Source: a bacterium (GTDB taxonomy: Bacteria > Bacteroidota > Ignavibacteria > Ignavibacteriales > Ignavibacteriaceae). Taken from it: 64,000 nucleotides of DNA. The notes beneath the pieces are model-generated. The model was given only the letters and a program-made list of their open reading frames with translations. It searched no databases and was not told where the DNA came from. Within the stretch, counting starts at the first letter, position 1. Every line of letters starts with the position of its first letter. The position numbers were made by a program, and so were the translations under genes. Positions 34,527 to 42,159 of the stretch are shown piece by piece. The stretch spans positions 992,001 to 1,056,000 of the forward strand of contig JADJWC010000001.1 in assembly GCA_016716565.1 (NCBI GenBank), written 5' to 3'.

Positions 34527-35966
34527 TCAATTTGTCGGCAATGATTTGAACTGTTTACTTCTAAATTCTTTGAAAGGAATTAGTGATTCCTTTGCTGATT
34601 TCACTTTGTTTCTATTAAAAACTCTCTCCGTTGCATGATGTTTTTGAAATATTGAAAGCTTGAAGTAAATGACTGTCGATATCAAAACTTTCATAATAAA
34701 CTGTGGAATTGATTCCTGAACTGACTGCTTTCTTAAAAATTTCATCCATCTTCTGAAAATATTCTTCCAGGAATAGAATATTTTATTTACTCTTCTGTAT
34801 GCTTCATAAATTTCTTCTTCAGTCAGGTTATTGTGTTTGAAAAGAACATGATCACCCTCGTAGTGTGTAATGTTCTCATCAACCAACCTTCCTTCAGATT
34901 TAATTTTGTCATATAAAGGTGTACCATAAATAGGGATTGAAATGGATGGAAGAATAACATTACAGCCAACTTCGTCGAGTTTTTCAGGAAGAGTTTCATA
35001 ATATTCTTTTGTGTCTTCATCAAGTGCGAACATCAATCCTGTAAACGTCAAAATTCCTTTTCGATTAAGTTTGTCGAAGTACTCTTTGTATTCCTGAACT
35101 TTGTTTTGTTTTTTCTGAACTCCACGCAAGCTATCCTCATTTAATGATTCCATCCCCAGAAAAGACATTCTACAATTTGCTTCATCCAATGCTTCAACAA
35201 AGTCATCATCTCTTAAACATTCGATACTGTATTGTGCACCAATTGCCCAAAATTTTAGTTTTGCTATTTCTCTTAAAAGCTCTTTAGCATACTTAAGATC
35301 GCCACCAAGATTATTATCAAGCAGCATTGCCATTTTTCTTTTATAGAATGGTAAACCATCTGTATTTGTTAAATCTCTAATCACATCATTTACAGGTCTT
35401 GTTCTGTGAGGAGTACGAACAATATTCAATTGGCAGTATGTACAGGGATGCGGACAACCTCTTGTTGCTTCTGTTACAATTGGTGAAAAATATTTCTTCT
35501 CAACCAAATCATATCTTGGCGGTGGAATATTTTCAAGTGATGGAGTCAAACCAGCTTTATAACGCGGCTTAAGCTTTCCATAGACCATGTCATAAACCAT
35601 TTGCGGCCAAACTGTTTGAGCTTCTCCAACGAGTATAGAATCAAAATGCGGCTGTACTTCTTCAGGAAATGTTGATGCAAACTTGCCGCCACCGACAACA
35701 ATTTTGCCCATCGCTCTGAATCTTTCTGCGACCTGGTAAGCGTGTGGAGAGATGTAATCCATAAAACTGAGTGCAATAAAATCAGCATCAGTATTGTAGT
35801 TGATTGGTCTTACCATTTCGTGAAGAACTTCAACTTCAACAATCGGTGGTGTCAATCCTGCGAGTAAAATTCCAGGCAAAGGTGGTGCTGGATTACGCGC
35901 GTAATATGGTTTTTCGTCAATCAGATTTTGAAACAATACGATTATCAGGAGTTTTGGCTTCTTCAT
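34527..35966 (-). CDS. B12-binding-domain radical SAM protein
   Basis: The ATG at 35966 is chosen because AAGGAG lies eight bases before it. The protein has 479 residues. The N-terminal 150 form a B12-binding-like domain (PAPPLPGILLAGLTPP, VVGGGKFASTFPEE). The radical SAM cluster motif is CPHPCTYC (CxxxCxxC) in TEATRGCPHPCTYCQLN. The central barrel carries LGMESLNEDSLRGVQKKQ. Such enzymes methylate or rearrange unreactive carbons; BchE- and HpnP-like proteins are relatives. It is the last gene of an eight-gene operon beside the oxoamine synthase, so its substrate may be a lipid or lipid precursor. Confidence 0.85.
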   Translation of the reverse strand: MKKPKLLIIVLFQNLIDEKPYYARNPAPPLPGILLAGLTPPIVEVEVLHEMVRPINYNTDADFIALSFMDYISPHAYQVAERFRAMGKIVVGGGKFASTFPEEVQPHFDSILVGEAQTVWPQMVYDMVYGKLKPRYKAGLTPSLENIPPPRYDLVEKKYFSPIVTEATRGCPHPCTYCQLNIVRTPHRTRPVNDVIRDLTNTDGLPFYKRKMAMLLDNNLGGDLKYAKELLREIAKLKFWAIGAQYSIECLRDDDFVEALDEANCRMSFLGMESLNEDSLRGVQKKQNKVQEYKEYFDKLNRKGILTFTGLMFALDEDTKEYYETLPEKLDEVGCNVILPSISIPIYGTPLYDKIKSEGRLVDENITHYEGDHVLFKHNNLTEEEIYEAYRRVNKIFYSWKNIFRRWMKFLRKQSVQESIPQFIMKVLISTVIYFKLSIFQKHHATERVFNRNKVKSAKESLIPFKEFRSKQFKSLPTN

Positions 35967-35985
35967 TTTCATTTCTCCTTCATTA

Positions 35986-36402
35986 TTAATTAACCAATAC
36001 TTTAACAGAGTTTGAATCCATTTTTGCTTCCGCTTTGTTTTTTCTCCAGATTTCAGCAATTACTTCCATCAATCTATCAATATCTTCCTTTGTGTGAGTT
36101 GCCATCACACTTATTCTGAAACGCTGCTGTGATTTTGGAACCGCGGGATATTCAATCGAATTAAGAAAAATTCCTTTCTGATGAAATTCATACGAAGCAT
36201 CTCTGATATTCATTTCTGCCGGAACCATCAGCGGAAAAATTGCAGTTAAATTATTTGCTGGAAAACCAAGCTGCCTCAAGCAGGAAGCAGTGTAGTTAAT
36301 ATTGTCCTGTAACTTTTGATGCAGCTCAGGTTCCTTTTCCATTACATCGAGTGCAGCGAGCACTGTTGCAACAACAGTCGGCGGAAGCGAAGCAGAAAAC
36401 AT
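35986..36402 (-). CDS. Alpha-oxoamine synthase, C-terminal part (frameshifted)
   Basis: The part of this frame below about 36415 continues the PLP enzyme begun at 37301 (SASLPPTVVATVLAALDVME ... MVPAEMNIRDASYEFHQKGI). The two parts are out of register by one base at the run of five A at 36415-36419. A sixth A would give the expected LRFFARSYMFSASLPP sequence and a normal protein of about 438 residues. Confidence 0.8.
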   Translation of the reverse strand: MFSASLPPTVVATVLAALDVMEKEPELHQKLQDNINYTASCLRQLGFPANNLTAIFPLMVPAEMNIRDASYEFHQKGIFLNSIEYPAVPKSQQRFRISVMATHTKEDIDRLMEVIAEIWRKNKAEAKMDSNSVKVLVN

Positions 36403-37301
36403 GTAAGATCTGGCAAAAATCTTAAATAATTGATTATTGATTTTGATGCAGCAACGAAACCACCTGTCACTGCAGAAGTTTTACTGAAAGTTCCCATCGT
36501 GATATCAATTTTTCCATCAAGCCCAAAATGCTCTGCAGTTCCGGAACCTTTCCTACCCATAACTCCCGTTCCGTGTGCATCATCGAGGATCAGGATTGCA
36601 TTATTCTTTTTGCAAATCGGAACAATTAAATCAAGCGGTGCAACATCTCCATCCATTGAATAAACGCCTTCAACTCCAACGAAACGATCTTTGAATTTCA
36701 TTGATTCGGTTCGTTCCAGAGTTTGTGAGAGCATTTCGACATCATTGTGTGAAAAGTGAACTGCCTGTGCACCGGACATTTTAATTCCATCATGGAATGA
36801 AGCGTGACTGTATGAATCGTAAACAACAAGATCTTCGTTGTTCATTAAAGCTGAAACTAAACCGACGTTAGCACCGTAACCGCTGGAGAATAACAGAACG
36901 TCTTCTGCACCTTTCAGTTCAGCAAGTCTTTCTTCAAGTTCGTGATGAAGTCCTGTGTAGCCGTTCAGTAAAGGAGGTCCACCTATTCCTGCACCATACT
37001 TTTCAATAACTTTTTGAACAAATGCTTTTATGTATGGATGATTTGCCAGACCAAGATAATTATTCGAACCAAACATCAGCATATCTTTAACTTCGCCAGT
37101 GTACGCATCAACTACAGTGACGGTTCTGTCAGCAGCACTTGTAATACATCTGAGATGCAGCATTTGCTTATTGCTCATTAAACTTTCAAGGAACGAATCG
37201 AAGAATTCAGTTTTGTCATTAAGATTCATTTTTCTTCCCCTGATTAGGATATCTCTAAGATCGAAATTTTCTCCGCCCATATATTCATTTGTCTGTGCCA
37301 T
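36342..37301 (-). CDS. Alpha-oxoamine synthase (SPT/KBL/BioF family), N-terminal part
   Basis: This is a PLP enzyme of the family joining an acyl-CoA and an amino acid to give an alpha-amino ketone. Visible features are FGSNNYLGLANHP, GPPLLNGYTGLHHELEERLA, SYSHASFHDGIKMSGA, LDDAHGTGVMG and the PLP lysine region MGTFSKTSAVTGG. The out-of-register 29-residue end is an artefact of the one-base shift at 36415-36419. Serine palmitoyltransferase (sphingolipids), KBL, BioF and CqsA-type autoinducer synthases are all possible. A neighbouring acyl-CoA ligase, SDRs and DAG/sphingosine-kinase-like gene favour a long-chain lipid product. A TGACA-repeat promoter motif lies 78 nt upstream. Confidence 0.85.
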   Translation of the reverse strand: MAQTNEYMGGENFDLRDILIRGRKMNLNDKTEFFDSFLESLMSNKQMLHLRCITSAADRTVTVVDAYTGEVKDMLMFGSNNYLGLANHPYIKAFVQKVIEKYGAGIGGPPLLNGYTGLHHELEERLAELKGAEDVLLFSSGYGANVGLVSALMNNEDLVVYDSYSHASFHDGIKMSGAQAVHFSHNDVEMLSQTLERTESMKFKDRFVGVEGVYSMDGDVAPLDLIVPICKKNNAILILDDAHGTGVMGRKGSGTAEHFGLDGKIDITMGTFSKTSAVTGGFVAASKSIINYLRFLPDLTCFLLRFRRLLLQQCSLHSM

Positions 37302-37371
37302 TTTATTTTCCTTTCTGTGATTAGATATTCATTCTTTCCACCAGTAATCTAACAGGAAAGGGAGGGGCAGA

Positions 37372-37400
37372 TGTCAGGGAATTGTCATTTGGATGTAAAA
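37372..37400 (-). promoter_or_regulatory. Tandem TGACA-type box before the oxoamine synthase gene
   Basis: In the coding direction it reads TTTTACA-N6-TGACAATT followed by another TGACA 11 bp on, giving three repeats with 11-bp period. It overlaps the last codons of the upstream ThiL-like gene and lies 70-78 nt before the start at 37301. Confidence 0.6.
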
Positions 37401-38446
37401 TGAAGATCGTGAGATTTTCTGAGTTCAGAATCATACTCCAAAAGCAGCTTTAAATAGTGATTGACGTCACCTTTTGTTTCGAATGGAAGATTTCTGACAA
37501 ATGCGGAATTGATTGCAACAGACTTTTCGTGAAGATTGATTCTGATCTCCTTTTCTGAAATAACTTTACCAAGCTCAATTGGTACAAATCCATACTCATT
37601 TGCTTCTTCCAGAAATTCGTGCTTTAAGTTATGGGGTATTGTGAAAACTAATTCAAATTCACCGTGTTGACCAGCAAGCAATAACCAGGATGGGATGCTA
37701 AATTTTTTAGAATAGTTTACTGCTTCATCGTCAATCAAAGATTCTTGACTTTCTGTTATTTCAAATCCGACATTGTTCAATCGCATCAACTGATCAAGTG
37801 TTGAAATTAGTCCATCACTTGTGTCCATACAGGTAGAAGCATACTCAGAAATCAATTCAGACTCTTTTATTCTCGCAACAGGTTTATATGTTATAAGATT
37901 ATTTGTTTTAGAAATCAATTTTGAAATAGCATATGCATTTCCGATTCCCAATTTTCCGGAGGAGTAAAGCAAGTCACCAGGTTTGCAACCAACTCGTGAT
38001 AAAATCTTTTCGTTGTTAATTATTCCGATCGCTGTTCCTGTTAACACAAACTTTTCGCCTTCATTCGTATCACCGCCTAAAACGTAGGTGCCGTATTCTT
38101 TACAAGCATCTGAAATTCCTTTTTGAAGCTGCTTTATTTTTTCATAATTGAAATCTTTCGGGATTATTTCTGAAATAATAATTCCAATTGGTTTTGCACC
38201 GACTGCTGCCAGATCACTTATATTCACAGTTACGATCATCCATCCGATTAAATATGGATCGTCATACAGTTCGGTTGAGATTTCTTCAGAAATGCTGTCT
38301 GTTGTTATTGCAAGTTTCAGTTCACCTAGTTGAACAATCTCCGCATCACTTTCGTGTGGTTTGTTCAACTGATCAGGAGATCTTTCAAAACCTGAAATCA
38401 GGTTGTTGATGATTTTATTTTCCAATATTTCATTTAATTGATACAT
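37385..38446 (-). CDS. ThiL/AIR-synthase-like kinase-family protein
   Basis: The start is placed at ATG 38446, giving 353 residues; an earlier ATG (38485) would overlap the kinase gene more deeply. The fold resembles thiamine-monophosphate kinase: TTDSISEEIS, VTVNISDLAAVGAKPIG, LGGDTNEGEKF, GDLLYSSGKLG and CMDTSDGLISTLDQL. The N-terminal GDD metal motif is reduced to HESDAE and the late GEDYEL becomes GEFELVF. It is therefore probably a ThiL-like paralogue with another substrate, in line with its place inside a lipid-type operon. True ThiL function is the alternative. Confidence 0.7.
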   Translation of the reverse strand: MYQLNEILENKIINNLISGFERSPDQLNKPHESDAEIVQLGELKLAITTDSISEEISTELYDDPYLIGWMIVTVNISDLAAVGAKPIGIIISEIIPKDFNYEKIKQLQKGISDACKEYGTYVLGGDTNEGEKFVLTGTAIGIINNEKILSRVGCKPGDLLYSSGKLGIGNAYAISKLISKTNNLITYKPVARIKESELISEYASTCMDTSDGLISTLDQLMRLNNVGFEITESQESLIDDEAVNYSKKFSIPSWLLLAGQHGEFELVFTIPHNLKHEFLEEANEYGFVPIELGKVISEKEIRINLHEKSVAINSAFVRNLPFETKGDVNHYLKLLLEYDSELRKSHDLHFTSK

Positions 38447-39360
38447 ACTTTTATTAATTCCGGAATTACGTAAAATTCTGTACATTTTGTTGTGATTACT
38501 TCACCATCGAATTCCACTGCAAACTCCTTCTCAGAAGATATTTTTATTCTGTTTGTTTGCCAGAATTTTTTATTCAACCCATTATCGGATTTTCCTTTGC
38601 TTAGTTTATAGAACAGTTTCAGCAATTTTATTTTCGATAATGAATCATATAGATGAACATCGAACAAACCGTTATTAAACAGAGGATCAGACTGAAATCT
38701 AAGCTTGCCTGTAAAATACGGTGACTTAAGTATTCCCAGGTTTGAGATATTTGATGTAAAGGATTCATTGTTCACCTCCAATTTTATTTGAAAATTTTTA
38801 TATGTGAAAATGTTTTTGAGTACTGTGTAGATAATGGCTGCTTGAGTGTTAATCTTTTTAAGATATTGTAAAATGAAATCCGGATTGTTGAAAAAATGAT
38901 TCCCTTCAGCAGTTATTCCGAGGCTTGCGTTGATGAGAAAATATTTATTTAAAATCTTACCATCGCATTCGTATTGAATGCAGCCAATATCCCTGCTAAT
39001 GGCTTCTTTAAAGTTTAATTTATATGGAATCGAATTAAGAACATTTTGTTGAGAAAATGGCTTATGAAAATCATTACTCGAACCAATACCAACAGCACCA
39101 AGGTTTATTTGGCTTAGGATTTCCGGTTTCAAAAGATTAATGCATCTGTTTATAAAATAATTGATCGAGCCATCACCGCCGGCAATTACAAAATCAGTTT
39201 TGCCACTTCTCACCGAGTCAATAATAAATTTATCGACCGGTCCGTTTTTTCCAACAATAAAAGTTTCAGTTGAACCATTGAGATGCAAATGTTTGTAAAT
39301 GCTTTCCCACTTTTTTAATGCTGTCCCACCACAAGAATTTTTATTTAACACAACAATCAT
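38434..39360 (-). CDS. Diacylglycerol/sphingosine-kinase-like lipid kinase
   Basis: This 308-residue protein has a DAGK catalytic domain: VVLNKNSCGGTALKKW at the N-terminus, the nucleotide-binding FVIAGGDGSINYFINR (GGDGS) near residue 80, and GAVGIGSSNDFHKPF. The C-terminal beta-sandwich half carries the FDVHLYDSLSKIKLL segment. The family phosphorylates diacylglycerol, sphingosine or related lipid alcohols. AGGTG precedes the ATG. It starts eight nt after the UbiA gene ends and overlaps the ThiL-like gene, so it is part of the operon. The lipid substrate is unknown. Confidence 0.85.
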   Translation of the reverse strand: MIVVLNKNSCGGTALKKWESIYKHLHLNGSTETFIVGKNGPVDKFIIDSVRSGKTDFVIAGGDGSINYFINRCINLLKPEILSQINLGAVGIGSSNDFHKPFSQQNVLNSIPYKLNFKEAISRDIGCIQYECDGKILNKYFLINASLGITAEGNHFFNNPDFILQYLKKINTQAAIIYTVLKNIFTYKNFQIKLEVNNESFTSNISNLGILKSPYFTGKLRFQSDPLFNNGLFDVHLYDSLSKIKLLKLFYKLSKGKSDNGLNKKFWQTNRIKISSEKEFAVEFDGEVITTKCTEFYVIPELIKVCIN

Positions 39361-39368
39361 TTTATCAC

Positions 39369-40358
39369 CTATATCTGATCCTTAGCCGGCCTGAGCTTTA
39401 GGGTAAGCAGATAAGAAAGGTAGAACAAAATCAAACCTACAGACCATTCCAGCTTGTTTACGATTGCCAGTCCTGACAATGTAAGAATATAACTATGTAC
39501 GCACGGAGCGATTGCGCGGAATGCTTCTTTATCAGAAGTTACAGTATGCAAGCAAATTTGAGTCGCCATAGACATTCCCATTCCAACATAAATGAAAACA
39601 GAAGCGATAATTAGATTCGTAAATGGAACTGAATCTAGAGCAAGAATAACTATTAGAACAAATAAAGATATGGTTACGATTCCACTGAAAACGTCACTTA
39701 CTACAGAGGCAATTTTTCTTCCATATTTAACAGGAAGTGTATTGTAATTTGTAGCTTTGTCTGCGGAAATATCTTTGAAATATCCAGTGAGAACAAAATT
39801 TGCATAACCAAAGAAGACAGAGATGATAGCAACTATGAAAATCGGATTAGCTATATCTATTTTGATTTTACCAACTGCAGCGAAATATGACATTGCAAAT
39901 AGAGCAAGAAGAATCCATGCATTGTAGAAAGGACCTGCCCACCATTTTCTTTTAAAGTCAGTGTAAGTTGCAAGTCCGAATCCTGCTAATGTCCCAAGTC
40001 CAATGTTGATAGGATTGAAGTATGCGAATACAGAAATACAAAACAGCAAACCAATTGAACTGAAAATGAGAAAATAATTTCTGTTTACCACTCCTTGTGT
40101 TAGCGGTCTGTAAGGAGAGGATATTGAATCTGTATCGATCTGGTAGCAATCGGTGAATGCTTGTCCGAATCCATAAGATAAAAATCCAGCAAGGAAAATC
40201 AGAATTGCTTTTGCTATTTCTAATTCTTGTGCGAAAGACATACCAACAATTGTAGTCGCTCCTGAAACGAACATCAGGTAGGGTCTCATTGTTATAATGT
40301 AAGCCTTCAAAAATTTATACGAGAGAACAGGGTACTGTTCAACTGATAGAGTATTCAT
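39369..40358 (-). CDS. UbiA-superfamily prenyltransferase
   Basis: This 329-residue protein has about nine membrane helices. Both Asp-rich motifs of the UbiA superfamily are present: DCYQIDTDSISSPYRPLTQG near residue 70, and YFKDISADKATNYNTLPVKY near residue 190. Members attach polyprenyl chains to aromatic rings or glycerol phosphates (UbiA, MenA, ChlG, DGGGP synthase). The acceptor here is unknown. The second motif looks closest to the ChlG/DGGGPS-like branch, by eye. The start codon lies inside the end of the preceding SDR gene, with AAAGGAG before it, showing translational coupling. Confidence 0.85.
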   Translation of the reverse strand: MNTLSVEQYPVLSYKFLKAYIITMRPYLMFVSGATTIVGMSFAQELEIAKAILIFLAGFLSYGFGQAFTDCYQIDTDSISSPYRPLTQGVVNRNYFLIFSSIGLLFCISVFAYFNPINIGLGTLAGFGLATYTDFKRKWWAGPFYNAWILLALFAMSYFAAVGKIKIDIANPIFIVAIISVFFGYANFVLTGYFKDISADKATNYNTLPVKYGRKIASVVSDVFSGIVTISLFVLIVILALDSVPFTNLIIASVFIYVGMGMSMATQICLHTVTSDKEAFRAIAPCVHSYILTLSGLAIVNKLEWSVGLILFYLSYLLTLKLRPAKDQI

Positions 40359-41193
40359 CTTGAACTCCTTTCATCAAACTAAAACTGCAGTAGCGGTTGA
40401 GATATTTTATTTTTCCTGATAAGCCAAGTTTGTGCAATAATTTGTAAACGATAGAAAAAATCTTTGGTGAAAAGACCAGCAGCTTTGATGCAAATGATTG
40501 ACTGAACGGAATTATTTTTTCAATTGTCGGTTTGTGAATTACCTGCAAAACAGCATTAGCAACATCTATTGGACTGATAGGTTTGCTTAAAAAGGAGATT
40601 GAGGATTTGTCGGATTGTGCTTCGTTGTCAAGCATTTTTGTAATAACTGAACCGGGAGTTATCAAACTAACTTTAACATTAGTTCCTTGTAATTCTTCGA
40701 AAAGAGAAAATGTAAATCCTCTCAGTGCAAATTTTGTTGCGCTGTAAACGGCTGAATAGGGCATCGGAACAATTCCTCCGAGTGAACCAATATTAATTAT
40801 GTGACCACTTCCTTGAGATTTCATTATTAAGAGTAATTTTTGAGTAATAATGAGTGTCGAAATTAAATTCACATCGATCATTTTTCTGAGTTGATGTACT
40901 TCGAGATTTGAAAATTCACCCGGTTCTAGAATTCCGGCACAATTTATAAGTACATCTATTTTTCCAAATTTCTGAAATGTAAACGATAAAAGCTTTTCAA
41001 TATCATCTGGATTAGTTACATCCGCTTGGAGCCATAGAATATTTTTATTCAAGGAATAAGATGGAAGATTTTGGTTGAAGACCGCAACAACATTTGCATC
41101 AGATGACGCAAGTTTGTTCACGATAGAATTCCCTATTCCACCGGAACCACCTGTAACTACGATTACTTTATTTTTTATCGAATTGCCTGACAT
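40339..41193 (-). CDS. Short-chain dehydrogenase/reductase, operon copy 1
   Basis: This 284-residue SDR has the NAD(P) motif TGGSGGIGNSI, NCAGILE, and the catalytic YSATKFALRG (YxxxK). The C-terminal 60 residues (KIIPFSQSFASKLLVFSPKI) include a hydrophobic stretch typical of membrane-associated SDRs that act on lipid ketones, such as 3-ketosphinganine reductase. Its gene overlaps the UbiA gene by 20 nt. A TGACA-type box lies 58 nt before the start. Confidence 0.88.
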   Translation of the reverse strand: MSGNSIKNKVIVVTGGSGGIGNSIVNKLASSDANVVAVFNQNLPSYSLNKNILWLQADVTNPDDIEKLLSFTFQKFGKIDVLINCAGILEPGEFSNLEVHQLRKMIDVNLISTLIITQKLLLIMKSQGSGHIINIGSLGGIVPMPYSAVYSATKFALRGFTFSLFEELQGTNVKVSLITPGSVITKMLDNEAQSDKSSISFLSKPISPIDVANAVLQVIHKPTIEKIIPFSQSFASKLLVFSPKIFSIVYKLLHKLGLSGKIKYLNRYCSFSLMKGVQDEYSIS

Positions 41194-41245
41194 TTTATTA
41201 CCTGTTAATAATTTTTTCTTCTACCAGAAGAATAAATTATAAGGA

Positions 41246-41272
41246 GTCAGGAATTGTCAGGGAATTGTAAAA
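41246..41272 (-). promoter_or_regulatory. Tandem TGACA-type box before SDR copy 1
   Basis: In the coding direction it reads TTTTACA-N6-TGACAATT, then CCTGAC. The core (41252-41272) lies 58 nt before the start at 41193 and has the same spacing as four other sites in the window. Confidence 0.6.
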
Positions 41273-41300
41273 GGGATGTAAGAGTTTGTTTATATTGTTA

Positions 41301-41387
41301 TTCCGGTCGATCCGGCAACTGCCGGAGAAGAACCGGAATCTAGGATTGGAATTTGGTTATGGATTCCGTGTCAAGCACGGAATGACA
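41301..41387. repeat. REP-like composite palindrome inside the operon
   Basis: TTCCGGT/ACCGGAA arms enclose TCCGGC-AACT-GCCGGA, followed by a second hairpin ATTCCGTG/CACGGAAT ending in GGAATGACA. It lies between the two SDR genes and is related in its end sequence to the repeats at 3519, 5611 and 6596. Confidence 0.75.
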
Positions 41388-41428
41388 ATACTAGTTTGTT
41401 GGAATTTGGTAACGTATGACAAATATAT

Positions 41429-42142
41429 TTACTTTTCCTCTCCGAACCACTCGAGTGAGATCACCTGACCAGTTATATATCTTGATTCATCCGAAGCAAG
41501 AAAGATGCATGCATCTACCTGGTCTTCTGGTGTGAGCATTTTGGTCTTATCTTCTTTTATTTTTGCTCGAATTGCTGTATCAGCTTTGCCCGGTGCAATA
41601 GCGTTAACGCGAATGTTATCTTTCTTTCCTTCTTCAGCACAAGCTTTTGTGAATCCTATTTGTCCCCACTTACTTGCGCAATAAGCAGAAAGCATTGGAT
41701 AACCAACCAAACCACCCAGAGACGAAACATTTATTATCGAACCTCCGCCGGAATTTTTCATCGGCTGCCAGACGTGTTTTGTACAGAGAAAAGTTCCTGT
41801 GAGATTAACCTTTAAAACTTTTTCAAATGATTCAAGCGGTGTTCCGTATACCGGGCGCATAGAGCCTATACCTGCATTATTAATTAGTACATCAATTTTG
41901 TTGAACTTCTTTAATGTAGCACTTATCAGGTTCTTCACCTGATCTTCATCAGAAATATCGCAAGTAATTCCCAGACTTTCTCTGCCGAGGTTCCTTACTT
42001 TATCTTCAACTAATTTTATTTCAGATTCAGTACGTGCAGCAACAACAATGTGCGAACCCTGATTTGCAAAACCAAGGGCAATAGCTTTACCGATTCCACG
42101 GCCACCACCTGTAATAATTGTTACTTTGTCTTTAAGTCTCAT
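41429..42142 (-). CDS. Short-chain dehydrogenase/reductase (FabG-like), operon copy 2
   Basis: The start is ATG 42142 (MRLKDKVTIITGGG); a TTG at 42163 is less likely. The protein has 237 residues with TGGGRGIGKAIA, NNAGIGSM, the YCASKWGQIGF catalytic segment, and a FabG-like ending (DESRYITGQVISLEWFG). It follows the acyl-CoA ligase gene with about 17 nt between. It probably reduces a ketone on an acyl chain or amino ketone. Confidence 0.88.
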   Translation of the reverse strand: MRLKDKVTIITGGGRGIGKAIALGFANQGSHIVVAARTESEIKLVEDKVRNLGRESLGITCDISDEDQVKNLISATLKKFNKIDVLINNAGIGSMRPVYGTPLESFEKVLKVNLTGTFLCTKHVWQPMKNSGGGSIINVSSLGGLVGYPMLSAYCASKWGQIGFTKACAEEGKKDNIRVNAIAPGKADTAIRAKIKEDKTKMLTPEDQVDACIFLASDESRYITGQVISLEWFGEEK

Positions 42143-42159
42143 ATTCTTATCCCGGTTAA

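Noticed and set aside
37385..37400. The box at 37372-37400 might be only coding sequence
   Set aside because: It does overlap the last codons of the ThiL-like gene, but its spacing, extra 11-bp repeat and distance to the next start match four non-coding sites, so it was kept.
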